A stretch of DNA of 64,000 bases from Azolla pinnata. Taxonomy: Eukaryota > Streptophyta > Polypodiopsida > Salviniales > Salviniaceae. Under the pieces are notes generated by a model. That model was not told the DNA's origin and did no database searches. It saw nothing but the letters and a program-made list of their open reading frames with translations. The position numbers were made by a program, and so were the translations under genes. Within the stretch, counting starts at the first letter, position 1. Each line of letters starts with the position of its first letter. The stretch spans positions 53,808-117,807 of the forward strand of contig JBBBWG010032418.1 of the NCBI GenBank assembly GCA_037176905.1. Reading direction: 5' to 3'. Below, piece by piece: positions 1-11,615 of this stretch.

Positions 1-1181
1 ATCTGCATGTTCTCCATGGCCATTGACTTCCTTTCTTCGTCCACCGTTTCAGCATGGCTTGCATGTGTTACTTCTCGACGCTGATGCGGATGTGGATGCT
101 GACCATAAGTCTTATCGATATGCACTGTTGGATTAAACTCATCCTTTGCTCTCACTTTCTCTTCACTGATTCGTTTCTCGTTCTGATGCTTAATTTGTTT
201 CTCATTCTTATCAATCGTCACCAAATCAAACGCTTTCAGCATCTCATCTCTATCCTTCACGTTCCTAAATGTGTTTAACGTACCTATCTGGTTCTCATCA
301 TTGTGTTTATTTGCCATAGCTGCCGGCTTCTGATACTGGTCAAGTCTCCTCGGGCCTTCTTCCTTATCCACCGACTGAGCAGAACATCTTAATACAGATG
401 ATCCAGGCTTTGCAGATACTTGCTGAGATCCTGGTCTTTGGGCAAACGGTTCCTTGTGCAAATTCGTAGCGAGGTCTCTGGCAACGAAGTTCTGTTTGCA
501 TTGTGAACAACGCAAATTTTGATTCTCTAATCTTCTCAGATATCGATAACTTGTCTGGCAGGATGAACAGACTGTCCAGAAAGTAAACGGGTGAAGCAGA
601 GATCCTCGAGCAGAAGAAGGTGACTGAAATCGATTGTCACAAAATCTTTCTTGATCTTGTCTGCTACAGAACATATTTGGATGTGGATTTCTTGCATACT
701 TCGGAAAAACTTTAGTAGAGTTTCTCCCAATAACCTCTGAGATATTCCCGTTCTGTGAAGGGATATGGCCGGACTCGTGATTTCTGAACTTTGAGTCAAA
801 AGCTTGGCGCCTAGAGGAATCCGATAGGGTTTGCAAAGCTTCGCCAATTAGCTTAAACGCAGATTCAGCACCTACTGATTTGTTTTTGTCAGGATGAAGC
901 AAAAGTGCAAGCTTTCTGTATTGCTTCTTCACAACTTCATCATCTGCATCTGGTAGAACCTGTAAGATTGCATACCAGTCCTTATCAACTGTTCCCAGAA
1001 TTTTCTTCCGTGAAGCTTCGTGCACATCGATGACAGCAAGAAACTGCGTTATGTTCTCTAGATTGGGGGAGAGTGCCTGAGCTTTCAGTGCGAGCTTCTT
1101 TGCGGAGACATAATCCTGTGAAGCAAACTTCTGTTCGGCCATTTCTTTTGCTCGCACTGCTTCATCTCTGTTGCACTCCAT
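1..1181 (-). CDS. J-domain (DnaJ-like) protein with zinc ribbon, 3' end outside window
   Basis: One uninterrupted frame reads leftward from an ATG at 1179-1181 to the window edge, at least 393 codons. The protein starts MECNRDEAVRAKEMAEQ. It has a helical N-terminal segment, then a J domain at about residues 66-130 with the HPD tripeptide at 96-98 (LLLHPDKN), which stimulates Hsp70 ATPase. At about residues 195-220 a CxxC...CxxC zinc ribbon follows (FWTVCSSCQTSYRYL ... LRCSQCKQNF). This order matches the large intron-poor plant J proteins that usually carry DUF3444 further on; that part would lie left of the window, so I infer it rather than see it. The C-terminal part visible here is polar and low complexity. 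The start is supported by family resemblance and by tandem repeats beginning about 160 bases upstream. The family is probably nuclear or cytosolic; clients are unknown. Confidence 0.9.
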   Translation of the reverse strand, partial: MECNRDEAVRAKEMAEQKFASQDYVSAKKLALKAQALSPNLENITQFLAVIDVHEASRKKILGTVDKDWYAILQVLPDADDEVVKKQYRKLALLLHPDKNKSVGAESAFKLIGEALQTLSDSSRRQAFDSKFRNHESGHIPSQNGNISEVIGRNSTKVFPKYARNPHPNMFCSRQDQERFCDNRFQSPSSARGSLLHPFTFWTVCSSCQTSYRYLRRLENQNLRCSQCKQNFVARDLATNLHKEPFAQRPGSQQVSAKPGSSVLRCSAQSVDKEEGPRRLDQYQKPAAMANKHNDENQIGTLNTFRNVKDRDEMLKAFDLVTIDKNEKQIKHQNEKRISEEKVRAKDEFNPTVHIDKTYGQHPHPHQRREVTHASHAETVDEERKSMAMENMQ

Positions 1182-1339
1182 AGATATATACATACTGGCA
1201 GTTGCGATCAATGGAAAACAACCTTTTCTTTGCTGGTTATCGCTTTCTCCGTTTGCTCAGTCTCATGAATATGTATGTAGATCTACAAATGGCGGTGAAA
1301 GCTGGCTTTGACCATATTCTACTTCTCCCGGAATGAAGA

Positions 1340-2560
1340 AGAAAGCTCATCCTTGTTCAGCCATTTCCATCTCTTGTCAGCGCATCATGAGCTCCATCTG
1401 CATCTACATTTCATGGATAGGTACAGCCATCTACATACAAATGGAGATGAAGACTGGTTTTGACTATATTTTGTATATCCTGGATCGAAGAAGGAAGCTC
1501 ATCTCTTGCTGTTAGAGTATGAGCTCCACCTCTATCTACATTTGTAAAGCCATCCGAATGTAAATGGAAAGCTTAAAGCTTTTGCGTACCTGCACGTGTG
1601 GAAGCACGATTTTAGATTTCCATCAACGCAGAGAAACACGGGTGTAGGCCTTTCATGATTCATCCCCTTGTTCTGTTATTTGCATCTCTTGCTAGCGCAT
1701 GAGCTCCACCTCTATCTGCACTTCATGGACATGTAAAGAGCCATCCGAGTGTAAACGGAAAACTTAAGGCTTTTGCGTTTACCTGCACGTATGGAAACAC
1801 GATTTAGATTTCCATTATCGCAGAGAAACACCGCCGTAGGCTTTTCATGATTCATCCCTAGTTCAGCCATTTGCATCTCTTGCTAGCGCATGAGCTCCAC
1901 CTCTATCTGCATTTCATGGACATAGAAAGAGCCATCCGCGTGTAAACGGAAAACTTAAAGCTTTTGCGTTTACCTGCACGTATGGAAGCTGGATTAATTA
2001 GATTTCCATTGACGCAGAGAAGCACGCGTGTTCAGCCATTTGCATCTCTTGCTAGCGCATGAGCTCCACCTCTATCTACATTTCACGGACATGGAAAGAG
2101 CCATCCGAGTGTAAACGGAAAGCTTAAAGCTTTTGCGTACCTGCACGCACGTATGGAAACACGATTTAGATTTGAGAAACACCGCTGTAGGCTTTTCATG
2201 ATTCGTACCTTGTTCAGCCATTTGCATCTCTTGCTAGCGCATGAGCCCCACCTCTATCTACATTTCACGGACATGGAAAGAGCCATCCGAGTGTAAACGG
2301 AAAGCTTAAAGCTTTTGCGTACCTGCACGCACGTATGGAAACACGATTTAGATTTGAGAAACACCGCTGTAGGCTTTTCATGATTCATCCCTCGTTCAGC
2401 CATTTGCATCTCTTGCTAGCGCATGAGCACCACCTCTATCTCATGGACATGGAAAGAGCAAGCCGAGTGTAAAGGTAAAAGCCTAAAGCTTTTGCGTTTA
2501 CCTGGACGCGCGTATGGAAGCTCGATTTAGATTTCCATCAAACCGCAGAGAAACACGGTG
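1340..2560. repeat. ~180-bp tandem repeat, about seven copies, upstream of the J-protein gene
   Basis: The phrase gcatgagctccacctctatc recurs near 1389, 1521, 1701, 1892, 2061, 2243 and 2425, with spacings of 132, 180, 191, 169, 182 and 182 bases. Each unit also holds a palindromic core (aaagcttaaagctttt) followed by gcgtacctgcacg. The fifth and sixth units are nearly identical and the first is the most diverged. No open frame is conserved across units. The block lies where the promoter of the leftward J-protein gene should be. Confidence 0.9.
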
Positions 2561-2819
2561 ACCTGTAGGACTCGCATTACCTCTTGCTATTGCGCTGGAA
2601 GGGCGAGCCAGCGATGGCGCAGCATTGTGAAGAAGAATACTGTGTAGGTATGACGATCAAACGTTACAAAGGATCGATGGAGCTACAGGCGTGCAGGGAA
2701 TCTGGGGAGAGAAGCCATGGACAGTTCGAAAGAGCAGCCGCAGAAGAGCACGAAGGAGCATCGCCATCGCTGTCGGAGCTTCGAGGTCTGAGGCGCTCAA
2801 GAGATTAGCGAAGTCCGAA

Positions 2820-4460
2820 GCTAATTAGGCTTTAATCAAGCGCTTAAGTACGGAACTAATTGAGTGATTAAGTAGCGAATTAATCCGGTGATTAAGCAAT
2901 TAAGTAGTGAGCTCATCGAGCAAATTAAGTATTGAACTAATCGAGCGATAAAGTTCTAATCGAACTAACGGAACGGTTTAGTACTGAACTCATCGGGCGG
3001 TTGATTAATGAAACGATCAAGAGATTAAGTAGTGAGTTGATCGAGTGATTACATAGTGACCTCATCAAGCAATTAAGTAGGGAGTTGATTGAGCGATTAA
3101 GTAGGGAGCGAACTAATCGAACGGTTTAGTAGTGAACTCGTCAAGCAATTAATTAATGAATCGATCGAGTGATTAAGTGGTGAACTGATTGATGGAGTGG
3201 TCAAGTGGTGAGCTCATCAAGCAATTAAGTGGGAAACTAATCGAGCGATTGAGTAAGGAGTGAACTAATTGAACGGTTTAGTAGTGAACTCATCAAGCAG
3301 TTAATTAATGTACCGATGGAGTGATTAAGTAGTGAACTCATCAAATGAATTAGTAGGGAACTGATTTAGTGATTAAGTAGTGAACTGATCAAGCGATTAA
3401 GTAGCGAACCGGCCCTCAAGTGGTGAGCTCGTCAAGCAATTAATTAATGAATCGATCGAGTGATTAAGTGGTGAACTGATTGATGGAGTGGTCAAGTGGT
3501 GAGCTCATCAAGCAATTAAGTGGGAAACTAATCGAGCGATTGAGTAAGGAGTGAACTAATTGAACGGTTTAGTAGTGAACTCATCAAGCAGTTAATTAAT
3601 GTACCGATGGAGTGATTAAGTAGTGAACTCATCAAATGAATTAGTAGGGAACTGATTTAGTGATTAAGTAGTGAACTGATCAAGCGATTAAGTAGCGAAC
3701 CGGCCCTCAACTGATTTTGTAATGCACTAATCAAGTGGATAAGGATTGAAATGAACTAAGCGAGCAAATTGGTAATGCACTAATTGAGTGCTTAAGTGAT
3801 GGGTGAACTAATTGAACACTTAAGTAATGAACTAATTGAATGGTTAAGTAGTACTCAACTAATTAAGCGATTAAGTAATGAAGCATTCGAATTGTTTTGT
3901 AGTGCACTAATCGGTTCATTAAGTAATGAACTAATCGAGTGCTTAAGTGATGGGTGAACTAATTGGGCACTTAAGTAATGAACTCATTATATGGTTAAGT
4001 AGTAAGTACTCAACTGATTAAGCGATTAAGTAATGAAGTATTCGAATTGTTTTGTAGTGCACTAATCGGTTCGTTAAGTAATGAACTAATGGAGTGATCA
4101 AGCAATGAACTAATCGAGGGATTAACTAATGAAGTTTTAAGTGGCCAAGTGGTCGAGTGATCAAGCAGTGAGTTGATCAAGCGATTAAGTAGTGAACTAA
4201 TGAAGTCATTAAGCAATGAAGTTATTGAGCAGTTAAGTAATAAACCAATCGAGCGAGTGAGTAATATATTGATCTAGCTGTTAGGTTGTAAACCAATTGA
4301 GAGATTTAGTAGTGAACTCTTCGATTTGAATGATTAACCAATGAATTGATTGAGTGGTTAGGTAATTAATCAACGTATTAAGTAATGAACTAATGAAGGG
4401 ATTATGGCATGAGCTAATCGAGCAATTTAAGTTTCGAGCTAATTGAGCAATTAAGGAAAA
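2820..4460. repeat. Degenerate minisatellite of gattaagtagtgaactaatcgagc-like units
   Basis: About 1.6 kb consists of variants of a 20-27 base unit alternating 'taagtagtgaactaat' with 'cgagcgat'. Two higher-order duplications lie inside. A 291-base segment ending at 3419 is repeated almost perfectly ending at 3710 (shared end cggccctcaa). A segment around 3798-3948 is repeated with an offset of 151 bases. Short open frames inside it follow from the repeat and have no family resemblance. Confidence 0.9.
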
Positions 4461-5319
4461 GGGTACGAGGTTTTACACTTTGATTAACTAGTTAGTCGAT
4501 TAATGATTTAATTCTGTGGAGAAGAGGCATGAAACTTCAAGTTTCAAAGATCATGGTTACGATTACCATGAAATTTGTTGGCCATCAAGTAACAATCAGA
4601 GATAAATTTAGGCATTTATTCGTAATTTTCCCTTCCTCAAACTGTTTGCTCATTCAATTGTGTGTTCCATTTCCCATAATGGAACGCACTAATCGAGCTT
4701 CTCGACTATGGTTTGAATGGCCTCATGATTAATGGCATGCAGAATAACTGTCTCACGCAATTCTTCATATCCGAACCTTGGATAGAAAACACGAGAGTCA
4801 TATCTCAGTTTGTTTGTCTATCCTAGCTTGTCTTTTGAAGAGCATAGAATTCTGGCTTGATTTTTCTCCGGAAACTTTGTGGGACATACAAGGGCAGGCA
4901 TCACATCCGTTTCATCTACGATTCAGCGCTCGAATCTGATCTTTTCCGCTGACAATGCAAGTAGCTCTATCCGTATCACCGAGATGCAGAGCCAGCAGAA
5001 TCGCTCCGCCTCGTCTTCAGGGGAGATCAACTCCGGCGAATCGGATAACCATGCATCGGTTTCAACGAACTAGGGCGAGTACTGCTGTGTTTAACAGATC
5101 GACGAAGGGTTTTACTCGGCTAATTAGCTGCGGGGCAGCCGAATCTGTTTCGATCAATCGCATGCGTGGGGGGCTAAAGATCGAATATGATGCGTCGAAA
5201 TCAGGTCAGCAGACGGTCCCGATCGATCGACTGCAGACAAGCGAACAATTTTCTTGGATCGAACAGCAGAGCGAGACTAATTAGTTTGTACTAATTGCAT
5301 CAGATGCTGATGAATCGAC
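4461..5319. other. Intergenic sequence without recognisable genes
   Basis: Short frames occur here (for example 4529-4732 and 4955-5284), but they lack domain similarity, coding texture or splice context. I see no RNA gene or mobile element. Confidence 0.5.
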
Positions 5320-5413
5320 CAATTAGTCGATTAATTAACCAATTAGTTGATTAATTAACCAAGTAGTCGATTAATTAACCAATTAGTCGATTAATTAACC
5401 AATTAGATTGATT
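5320..5413. repeat. 20-bp tandem repeat, about 4.5 copies
   Basis: Units of caattagtcgattaattaac follow head to tail with one or two substitutions per copy. The block is AT-rich and lies about 520 bases before the FQR1-like start codon. Confidence 0.9.
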
Positions 5414-5636
5414 ACGTTGAACAGTTTTCCGAGAACACGCAGGAGAGGGAGGCTAATTAAGTTTTTTTTGCTAATTGCATCATTAGATTAGCAAGTGCTA
5501 ATTACTCCACTAAATAATTACCGAATAAATGGCTTTTTTTCTTACATTATATGAGTTTTTATCTCTTTTTTTTAAATTTTCTTTTTATTCATATACGACT
5601 AATCTCCGATTTTCCAATTTTAATGTAAAAAATAAA

Positions 5637-5815
5637 ATGTCTTCGTCTTCGTCTTCGTCTTCTTCGTCTTCGTCTTCGTCTTCGTCTTGTCTTCTGCTTC
5701 TGCTGCTTCTGCTGCTTCTGCTGCGTCTGATTTCTGCTGTTCCTGCGTCTGATTTCTGCTGTTCCTGCTTCTGGTTCTGCTGTTCCTGCTTCTGCTCCGC
5801 TTCTGCTCCGTTTGT
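5637..5815. repeat. (TCTTCG)n and (CTGCTT)n microsatellites in the FQR1 5' region
   Basis: A TCT/TCG hexamer run is followed by CTGCTT and longer CTG-rich units. On the + strand they form an ATG-initiated frame at 5637-5876 encoding poly-Ser then poly-Leu and Cys-rich sequence. On the - strand they give Glu/Asp- or Arg-rich frames. I regard these as repeat artefacts, although the + strand frame would act as a uORF if transcription starts upstream of it. Confidence 0.8.
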
Positions 5816-5934
5816 TCCCCTCCATTTCCGCTGCATTTCGTCGCTGCTTCTTCCACATTGCTCCTTGTCCATCTGACCTGTGTATCTCAGATCCGTCTCT
5901 GCTGTTTTCTCTTCTCTCCGCTCTCTGCGCAGGC

Positions 5935-8900
5935 ATGTCGACGACCAAGATCTACATCGTGTAAGTCTCTCTCTTTCTCTCTCCCCAATTGCTGTACCGC
6001 TATCTCTCTCTCGCCTTCTCATTTTCTTTAGCTTAGGCCTCTATCCCTTCACGGGCTAGCCGAAGAACACACACTTCATTGTCTGAGCAAGGAATCGCTC
6101 ACACGAGCAGTATGAACTATATTGAACTAGATCCTGTTCACGTATAGTTGTTTGGGCCTCTCTCTCTCTCTCTCTCTCTCTCTCCCTATTGTGGATTCGG
6201 TGCCAATATGTCCATCATTCTCCGCTCCCGTCCCTTTCCTTCTTTCTCCCTCTTCTTCGTTATCCTTACTCGTCATCTGTGTTTCTTTTTCTCGTTCACT
6301 GGTTCCACCAGTGACTTGCCAAGTTTTGGGCTCCATTGTTTCGTCATTCTCACGAATTCGGAGTAATTTTAGAGCTCTTCTTCTGCTTATCGTATTCCTT
6401 GCTGTGTTCTTTTAAATTTCGAGTTTTGGTATCGTATATCGTGTTTTCTGTGCCGACTCCACAACCATGTCACAGTAATTTGTCACAAACCTCAGATCTT
6501 TGTTCTTTTTGGACACACGCTGCACAAATGGTTAAGAGTCGAGTTTAGAACTCCATTTGGCACATCCATTCGTAACTCTCATTTCTAAATCCAAGGAAAA
6601 TTTTCTTGAAATTTACTTTATTTCCTTTTTTCTTTGTAGATATTACTCCATGTATGGACACGTGGAGAAGCTTGCAAAGGAGATCAAGAAAGGCGCAGAT
6701 TCTGTGGAAGGTGTAGAAGCTACTCTGTGGCAGGTCGGACGTTTATTCTCATTCCACTCAAGTCTCTTTTTTGTCCTGACTTTTAGTAGCTGAAGTCATG
6801 CCTCCGTGGATATTTCTCTATGGCCTTTCTGGCGATGTGAGGATTTCTAGGACTAGGTGCAAAGTTTTGTAGCAAGATGCTGCCTTTATATATCTGTGTG
6901 AACGTCTTTGCCGTTTCCTATGTTTTGACGATGTCCACATATATATACACATATGTACATATGTGTATATATATGTTTGATACTTTCTGATGTCGTTACT
7001 ATTATTTCTAGATTCTTGATCTTCTTCACAAAAGCAGTTTATCTCTGTGCGTTGGCCTACATGTGTGAGAACTATGTTTTACTTTTACGATTTGTGTTTC
7101 TTATGGACGCATCTTGTTTATTTTCCTCTTCAATTTGATAGCTATGCATCGAAAAAACTCTTTAACGTAGTTACATAAAAGCATGCTCGTAACTAAGCTT
7201 TTCTGCCTTGTCTTTGTATAATTCTTTGGTAATTTTTTCCTGATCTCGGAAAAGGTAGGAGTTCCCAAAACTTGATAATGGTAAACTGCTCTTGGCCGGT
7301 AATTTTCTCTTTGCTAGTTTCTTACAATTCTACTTAAGGACAGACTCTTCCTCAAGTACTTGGCTGCATGATTGTAGAACATGTATTATGCTTGTCATTA
7401 TTCTCTCACATAATTCTTTCATGAATTCAGCTGGGATAATTGTGTTCTCTCATAAATTTGGTCAACGACCATTAACATGTGCCTTAATGGTAGTTATTGT
7501 GATGGTTGATGAGGTTGTATGAACTGAAAATTTGTATTGGATGTCAACTAACTTTAAAGGCCCGAAACTAACATTATTTAGGTTCTTGTAATTTGTTTAG
7601 GAGGCCATTTATAAGCTCAAATATTGTATTTGATGACATCGTGTGTAAACGCAGAACGTGGTGTTTTGCTGAGGCATTTGCTAAGATTTCTTTATAGCAT
7701 TTCAGTAGTTTATAATAGGTCACCAGTAGTTTGTGAGATGAAAATTCTAGGGTGGACCATGATAATCCACCTGTGGTGTACTTGTATTGTTTGTTGATCT
7801 AAGGGGAAAAATATGTATACACACATGTGTAGGTCCCTGAAACTCTCGGGGAGGGAATACTGCAGAAGATGGGAGCGCCACCGAAATCAGAAGTACCGAT
7901 CATTGAGCCAGCCCAATTAGCTGAAGCTGATGGTATCATTTTTGGGTTTCCGACACGTTTTGGAATGATGGCAGCTCAGTTCAAAGCATTCCTAGATGCA
8001 ACTGGAGGCCTCTGGCGCGCACAGCTCCTTGCAGGAAAGCCTGCTGGTATCTTTTTCAGCACAGGTTCTCAGGGTGGCGGCCAAGAAACTACTGCGTAAG
8101 CACTTCTTTTTTTTCGTAATGGATTTTCCCTAGTGATATACGCCACGTATTATGTGGAACCTAATTAGAATCTCAGTACAACTGCATCTTGTTACAGTAA
8201 CAGAGGCCAAAAGCCAGTGTAATGGGCTTATCCTAGTGACATATGCCACATATTGTTCTATCTAGAACCTAATTAAAACATAGGCTGAATCTCACAACCA
8301 TGTCCATTACTTTCAAGTAGCTAATATACCATCATTCCTATTACTTGATACTGCCATTTTAATGAAGTCATGACCTTCTCCTGGTCTCCACCTGAGCTAT
8401 AACTCAGTATACGAACTTATTTTCTGCTATAATCCTCTTTTATTTGCTCACTTTCTTTCTTTTGTGCTAATGTTTTGTCCTCCACACCACCCTTAATTAT
8501 TTAAGCCTGTGTATTATTATTTAAGTCTGTGTACTATTATTTAAGTCTGTGTACTCATTCGAACCTCTAAATCAGTGTAGTAGTAGACCCTATAGTCCCA
8601 TTTTGGTATTTTCTAAAAACTATATATGCTATATTGTGGTGCTTTTCTCCTTTTTTCCTTCTGTTTAAAAAGGAAGCATTTTGAAAGGTTTCCAACCAGT
8701 TTACTCAAAGATTACATGCAGCTGAAAGAATTGCTCAAGTTTGTAAAAACAGTTCAGAAGTTTTTATATGCTTGGGGAACTCAGGGGCAATCAGGGAAAG
8801 AAATAAAATGAAAAATTCAAGAATACGTCTTTGTATTTTCTACCATTGAGGTTAATGCCCAAGTAGTGGCTATCTGTCTAATCTTTATCTTGGGACAATT

Positions 8901-9310
8901 TTCTGAGGTTTTTTGTACCCCTTGTATATGTGCTGTTGTGATGTACTCCTCTCTCTCTCTCTGTCTCTCTCCCTCTCGTGGATTAAGCTTTTGTAACTAA
9001 ATAACTTGGGAGTTTATTTTAACTTCTTTGGAATTGCTTTCCTAAATCTAACTGTTTATGAGTTCTCTGGCTTGACAGTTTGACAGCAATCACACAGCTT
9101 GCTCACCATGGGATGATATTTGTACCAATAGGCTACACATTTGGTAGCGGTATGTTTGAAATGAAGGAATTGAAGGGTGGATCCCCCTACGGAGCTGGTA
9201 CCTACGCCGGTGATGGTAGTAGACAACCCACAGTGTTGGAGCTCGAACAAGCTTTCCACCAAGGGAAGGTCGTCTCTGGCATTGCCAAGAAACTGAAGAA
9301 TGGTGCTTGA
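5935..9310 (+). CDS. FQR1: NAD(P)H:quinone oxidoreductase, FQR1/WrbA family (flavodoxin fold)
   Basis: Model: 5935-5960, 6640-6733, 7833-8095, 9079-9310; 204 residues, the usual family length, with all introns GT-AG. FQR1 proteins bind FMN and reduce quinones by two electrons, so that semiquinone radicals do not form. They are cytosolic or plasma-membrane associated and are auxin-inducible in Arabidopsis. Visible motifs are the FMN phosphate loop [12 protein letters not shown] (residues 10-21), the flavin-contacting [18 protein letters not shown] segment and [10 protein letters not shown], and the WrbA-type [10 protein letters not shown] and [16 protein letters not shown] segments. The first coding exon is only 26 bases (MSTTKIYI plus two bases), so ab initio predictors may miss it. 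The first two introns are 679 and 1099 bases. No missing catalytic residue or frameshift was seen. The symbol is given by family resemblance. Confidence 0.95.
8498..8555. repeat. 20-bp tandem repeat (three copies) in FQR1 intron 3
   Basis: ttaagtctgtgtactattat-like units occur at about 8501, 8521 and 8541. A second, diverged duplication in the same intron contains 'cctagtgatatacgccac' and 'cctagtgacatatgccac' near 8129 and 8232. Confidence 0.7.
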
Positions 9311-10164
9311 TTCTCTGGTATTCTCTCTCGGTTTTTACCCTTATTATTATCTTTTATGCCCATCCCATTGGTCATTTTACTTTCAAAATGTATTAGATAT
9401 GTGTGGTTGTTCCGATTGCGACTTCGGGATAATGATTTAAATAAAAAAGGGAAAACTGAAATACCCAACAGCTTTTGGAAGCTGAATGAACTGCTGTAAA
9501 CATATTTTGGGGCAAGTTTTTGATGGAATGGGTATGAACCACTGAGCATGATTGACCCAACATGCAGACTGTGATCCGTAAGTTAAGGATAGCTTGTTTC
9601 CATGATGCTGGAGTACAAATGAAGAACTTAAGCCCTTCTGCTGTGTTACAGATTCCTTCCTTACGATCCCAATGCTTAATTCGCTTTGTGTTTCACTAGC
9701 ATCAAATTGAAGTGGATTTTGTTTTTCAATGGATGTATCTGATCATTTATGTCAAGGAACGAAAGATGTTTTTCATTTATGTTTTTCAATTGACACCATT
9801 TATGTCAAGGAACGAAAGACGTAATTGACAGCAGAACTTGCATCAGCTTGATGAAGGATGATACAAATGATAATCAAAGGTCGATCAGTTGTTTATGATA
9901 GTTGATGAGTAAAGCTGATTCGAGTTGTGCCATAACAGTTTAAAATGATGGATCTGTTGCTTATGTCTTTCTACAGTGCCATTACAACGGAAGTAGTTGA
10001 TCTTCTACTTGTGCTCGTTGATGGATAAAGCTAGCAATGTTACTTGACGCGAAATTCTGGACCTGCCGTAAGAGCATGCTGCCAAGCTTTGAGATACATG
10101 GGCCAGGACATTGAGAAATTCAGTAAGTTCTTGATGGAGAGATTTCTTAATGAGAAGCTTACAA
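9311..10164. other. FQR1 3' flank, no further gene seen
   Basis: The first few hundred bases should hold the 3' UTR. A short duplicated phrase (atttatgtcaaggaacgaaagac) occurs near 9746 and 9799. No RNA gene or coding segment was recognised. Confidence 0.5.
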
Positions 10165-11515
10165 ATGGAAGGTGATGGTGTAGGTCAAGGTCAAGATTCA
10201 AGATCAAGGCCACAAGAAGGAAGAGATCTGGCACCTTAGAGAAAAACCGATAGGCAAAGGTGTGCATGACAATGATAAAGATGATGAGGGCAAACAATGC
10301 AAAAGAGATGATGAGCGAGCGCGTTAATGAGAAATTTTCGCAAACTTAGATGTGAAATCACTAACCTCAAGGTCCACGGCCAATTCTATAATGCCTTTGA
10401 ATTCGGGAAAGAAATTGAAAGAAGGGGAATTCGGAAAATGCAGATAGATAGTTAGTTGTTTAGATAACGGTGAAGAATTCCTCGCCTAGAAAGCAAGAAA
10501 ATTGGAAATGCAGAAGCCGTCGCTTAGCTCAAGGTCTCGGTCTAGGTTGATTTGATCTAGTCTAGGGTCAAGACTTGATTCAGGTCAATATTTTGGTCAA
10601 GCCACTTCTAGAGGTGTAGGTCGATCTGGTCTAAATCGATTTGATCTAGACTAAGGTCAAGGCCCGATTTAGGTCATGGCTAAGGTCAAGTCAACATATG
10701 GTTATTTTCAAGGTCAAGCGTCAGGGTTCAGGGTTCAGGGTTTATGTGTATGTGAAGATTTCGTCAATCCAGGTCTACAAGCCTAGGTCGATTTGATCTG
10801 GTCTAGGGTCAAGCCCGGATTCAGGTCAGAGGTAAGGTCAATATTTTGGTCAAGCCAGTTCTAGAGGTCTAGGGCAATTTGATGTAGAGCAGGGTCCAGA
10901 CTTGATTTAGGTCAAGGTCAATGTCAATGTCAAGGTCAAGGTCAGCATATGGTTATTTTCAAGGTCAAGCATCAAGGTTCAAGGTTTAGGTCTAGGTCAA
11001 GATTTGGTGAAGACAGGTCTAGAGGTTTGATCTAGATTAGGGTCGAGACCTAATTCAGGTCAAGGTCAAGGTCAAGGTCAACGTATGGGATTTGGGTCTA
11101 GGTCAACTTATGGGATTTAGGTCGAGGTCAAGATTTGGTCAAGCCAGGTTTAGAGGTCTAGGTCGATCTGATCTAGACTAGGGTCAAGGCCTAATGCAGG
11201 TAAAGGGCAAGGTCAAGGTCAAGACCAAACCCTAAACGCAAAACCCCAAAACCCTAACCCCTAAGCCCCTAAACCCTAAGCCCTAAACCCTAACCCCTAA
11301 GCCCTAAACCCCTAAACCCTAAACCCCTAATCCATAAACCATAAACCCTAAACCCCTAAACCCCTAAACCCTAAGCCCTAAACCCCTAAACCCTAAGCCC
11401 TAAACCCTAAACCCCTAATCCTAAGCCCTAAACCCCTAAACCCTAAACCCCCTAACCCTTAAACCCTAAACCAGTCAAGGTCAACGGTCAATGCCTAGGT
11501 CAAGGTCAACGGTCA
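10165..11515. repeat. GGTCAA-rich array (TTGACC W-box core on the other strand), ~250-bp higher order
   Basis: I count roughly thirty exact ggtcaa hexamers, often in direct runs (for example four in a row near 10907-10940 and near 11056-11085). Larger units repeat at about 250 bases: aatattttggtcaagcc at 10587 and 10840, and catatggttattttcaaggt at 10695 and 10946. The array is interrupted by the telomere-like block at 11227-11472 and resumes until about 100 bases before the ALY start codon. TTGACC is the core recognised by WRKY factors; a regulatory role is inference. Confidence 0.85.
11227..11472. repeat. Interstitial telomere-type repeat (CCCTAAA variants)
   Basis: About 245 bases of ccctaaa mixed with cccctaa, ccctaag and cctaatc variants. 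This is the plant telomere unit (TTTAGGG on the - strand) in decayed form. It sits inside the GGTCAA array and ends about 140 bases before the ALY start codon. A small related run (gggttcagggttcaggg) lies at about 10728-10744. Confidence 0.95.
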
Positions 11516-11615
11516 AGAAGATATCCCGCCCAAAGAAGAGAATTGAAATTCCGGGAGTCGGAGAAGGACAGCGCACAGAAAGCTCTTCTCCCTCGCCCTC
11601 GCCCTCGCCCTCGCC

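Noticed and set aside
536-847. 103-codon - strand frame inside the J-protein region
   Set aside because: It is a different frame within the J-protein coding sequence, which is open throughout and carries the HPD and zinc-ribbon motifs.
5585-6022. Acidic and Arg-rich - strand frames opposite the FQR1 leader
   Set aside because: Complement of (TCTTCG)n/(CTGCTT)n microsatellites, antisense to the FQR1 5' region, with no independent support.
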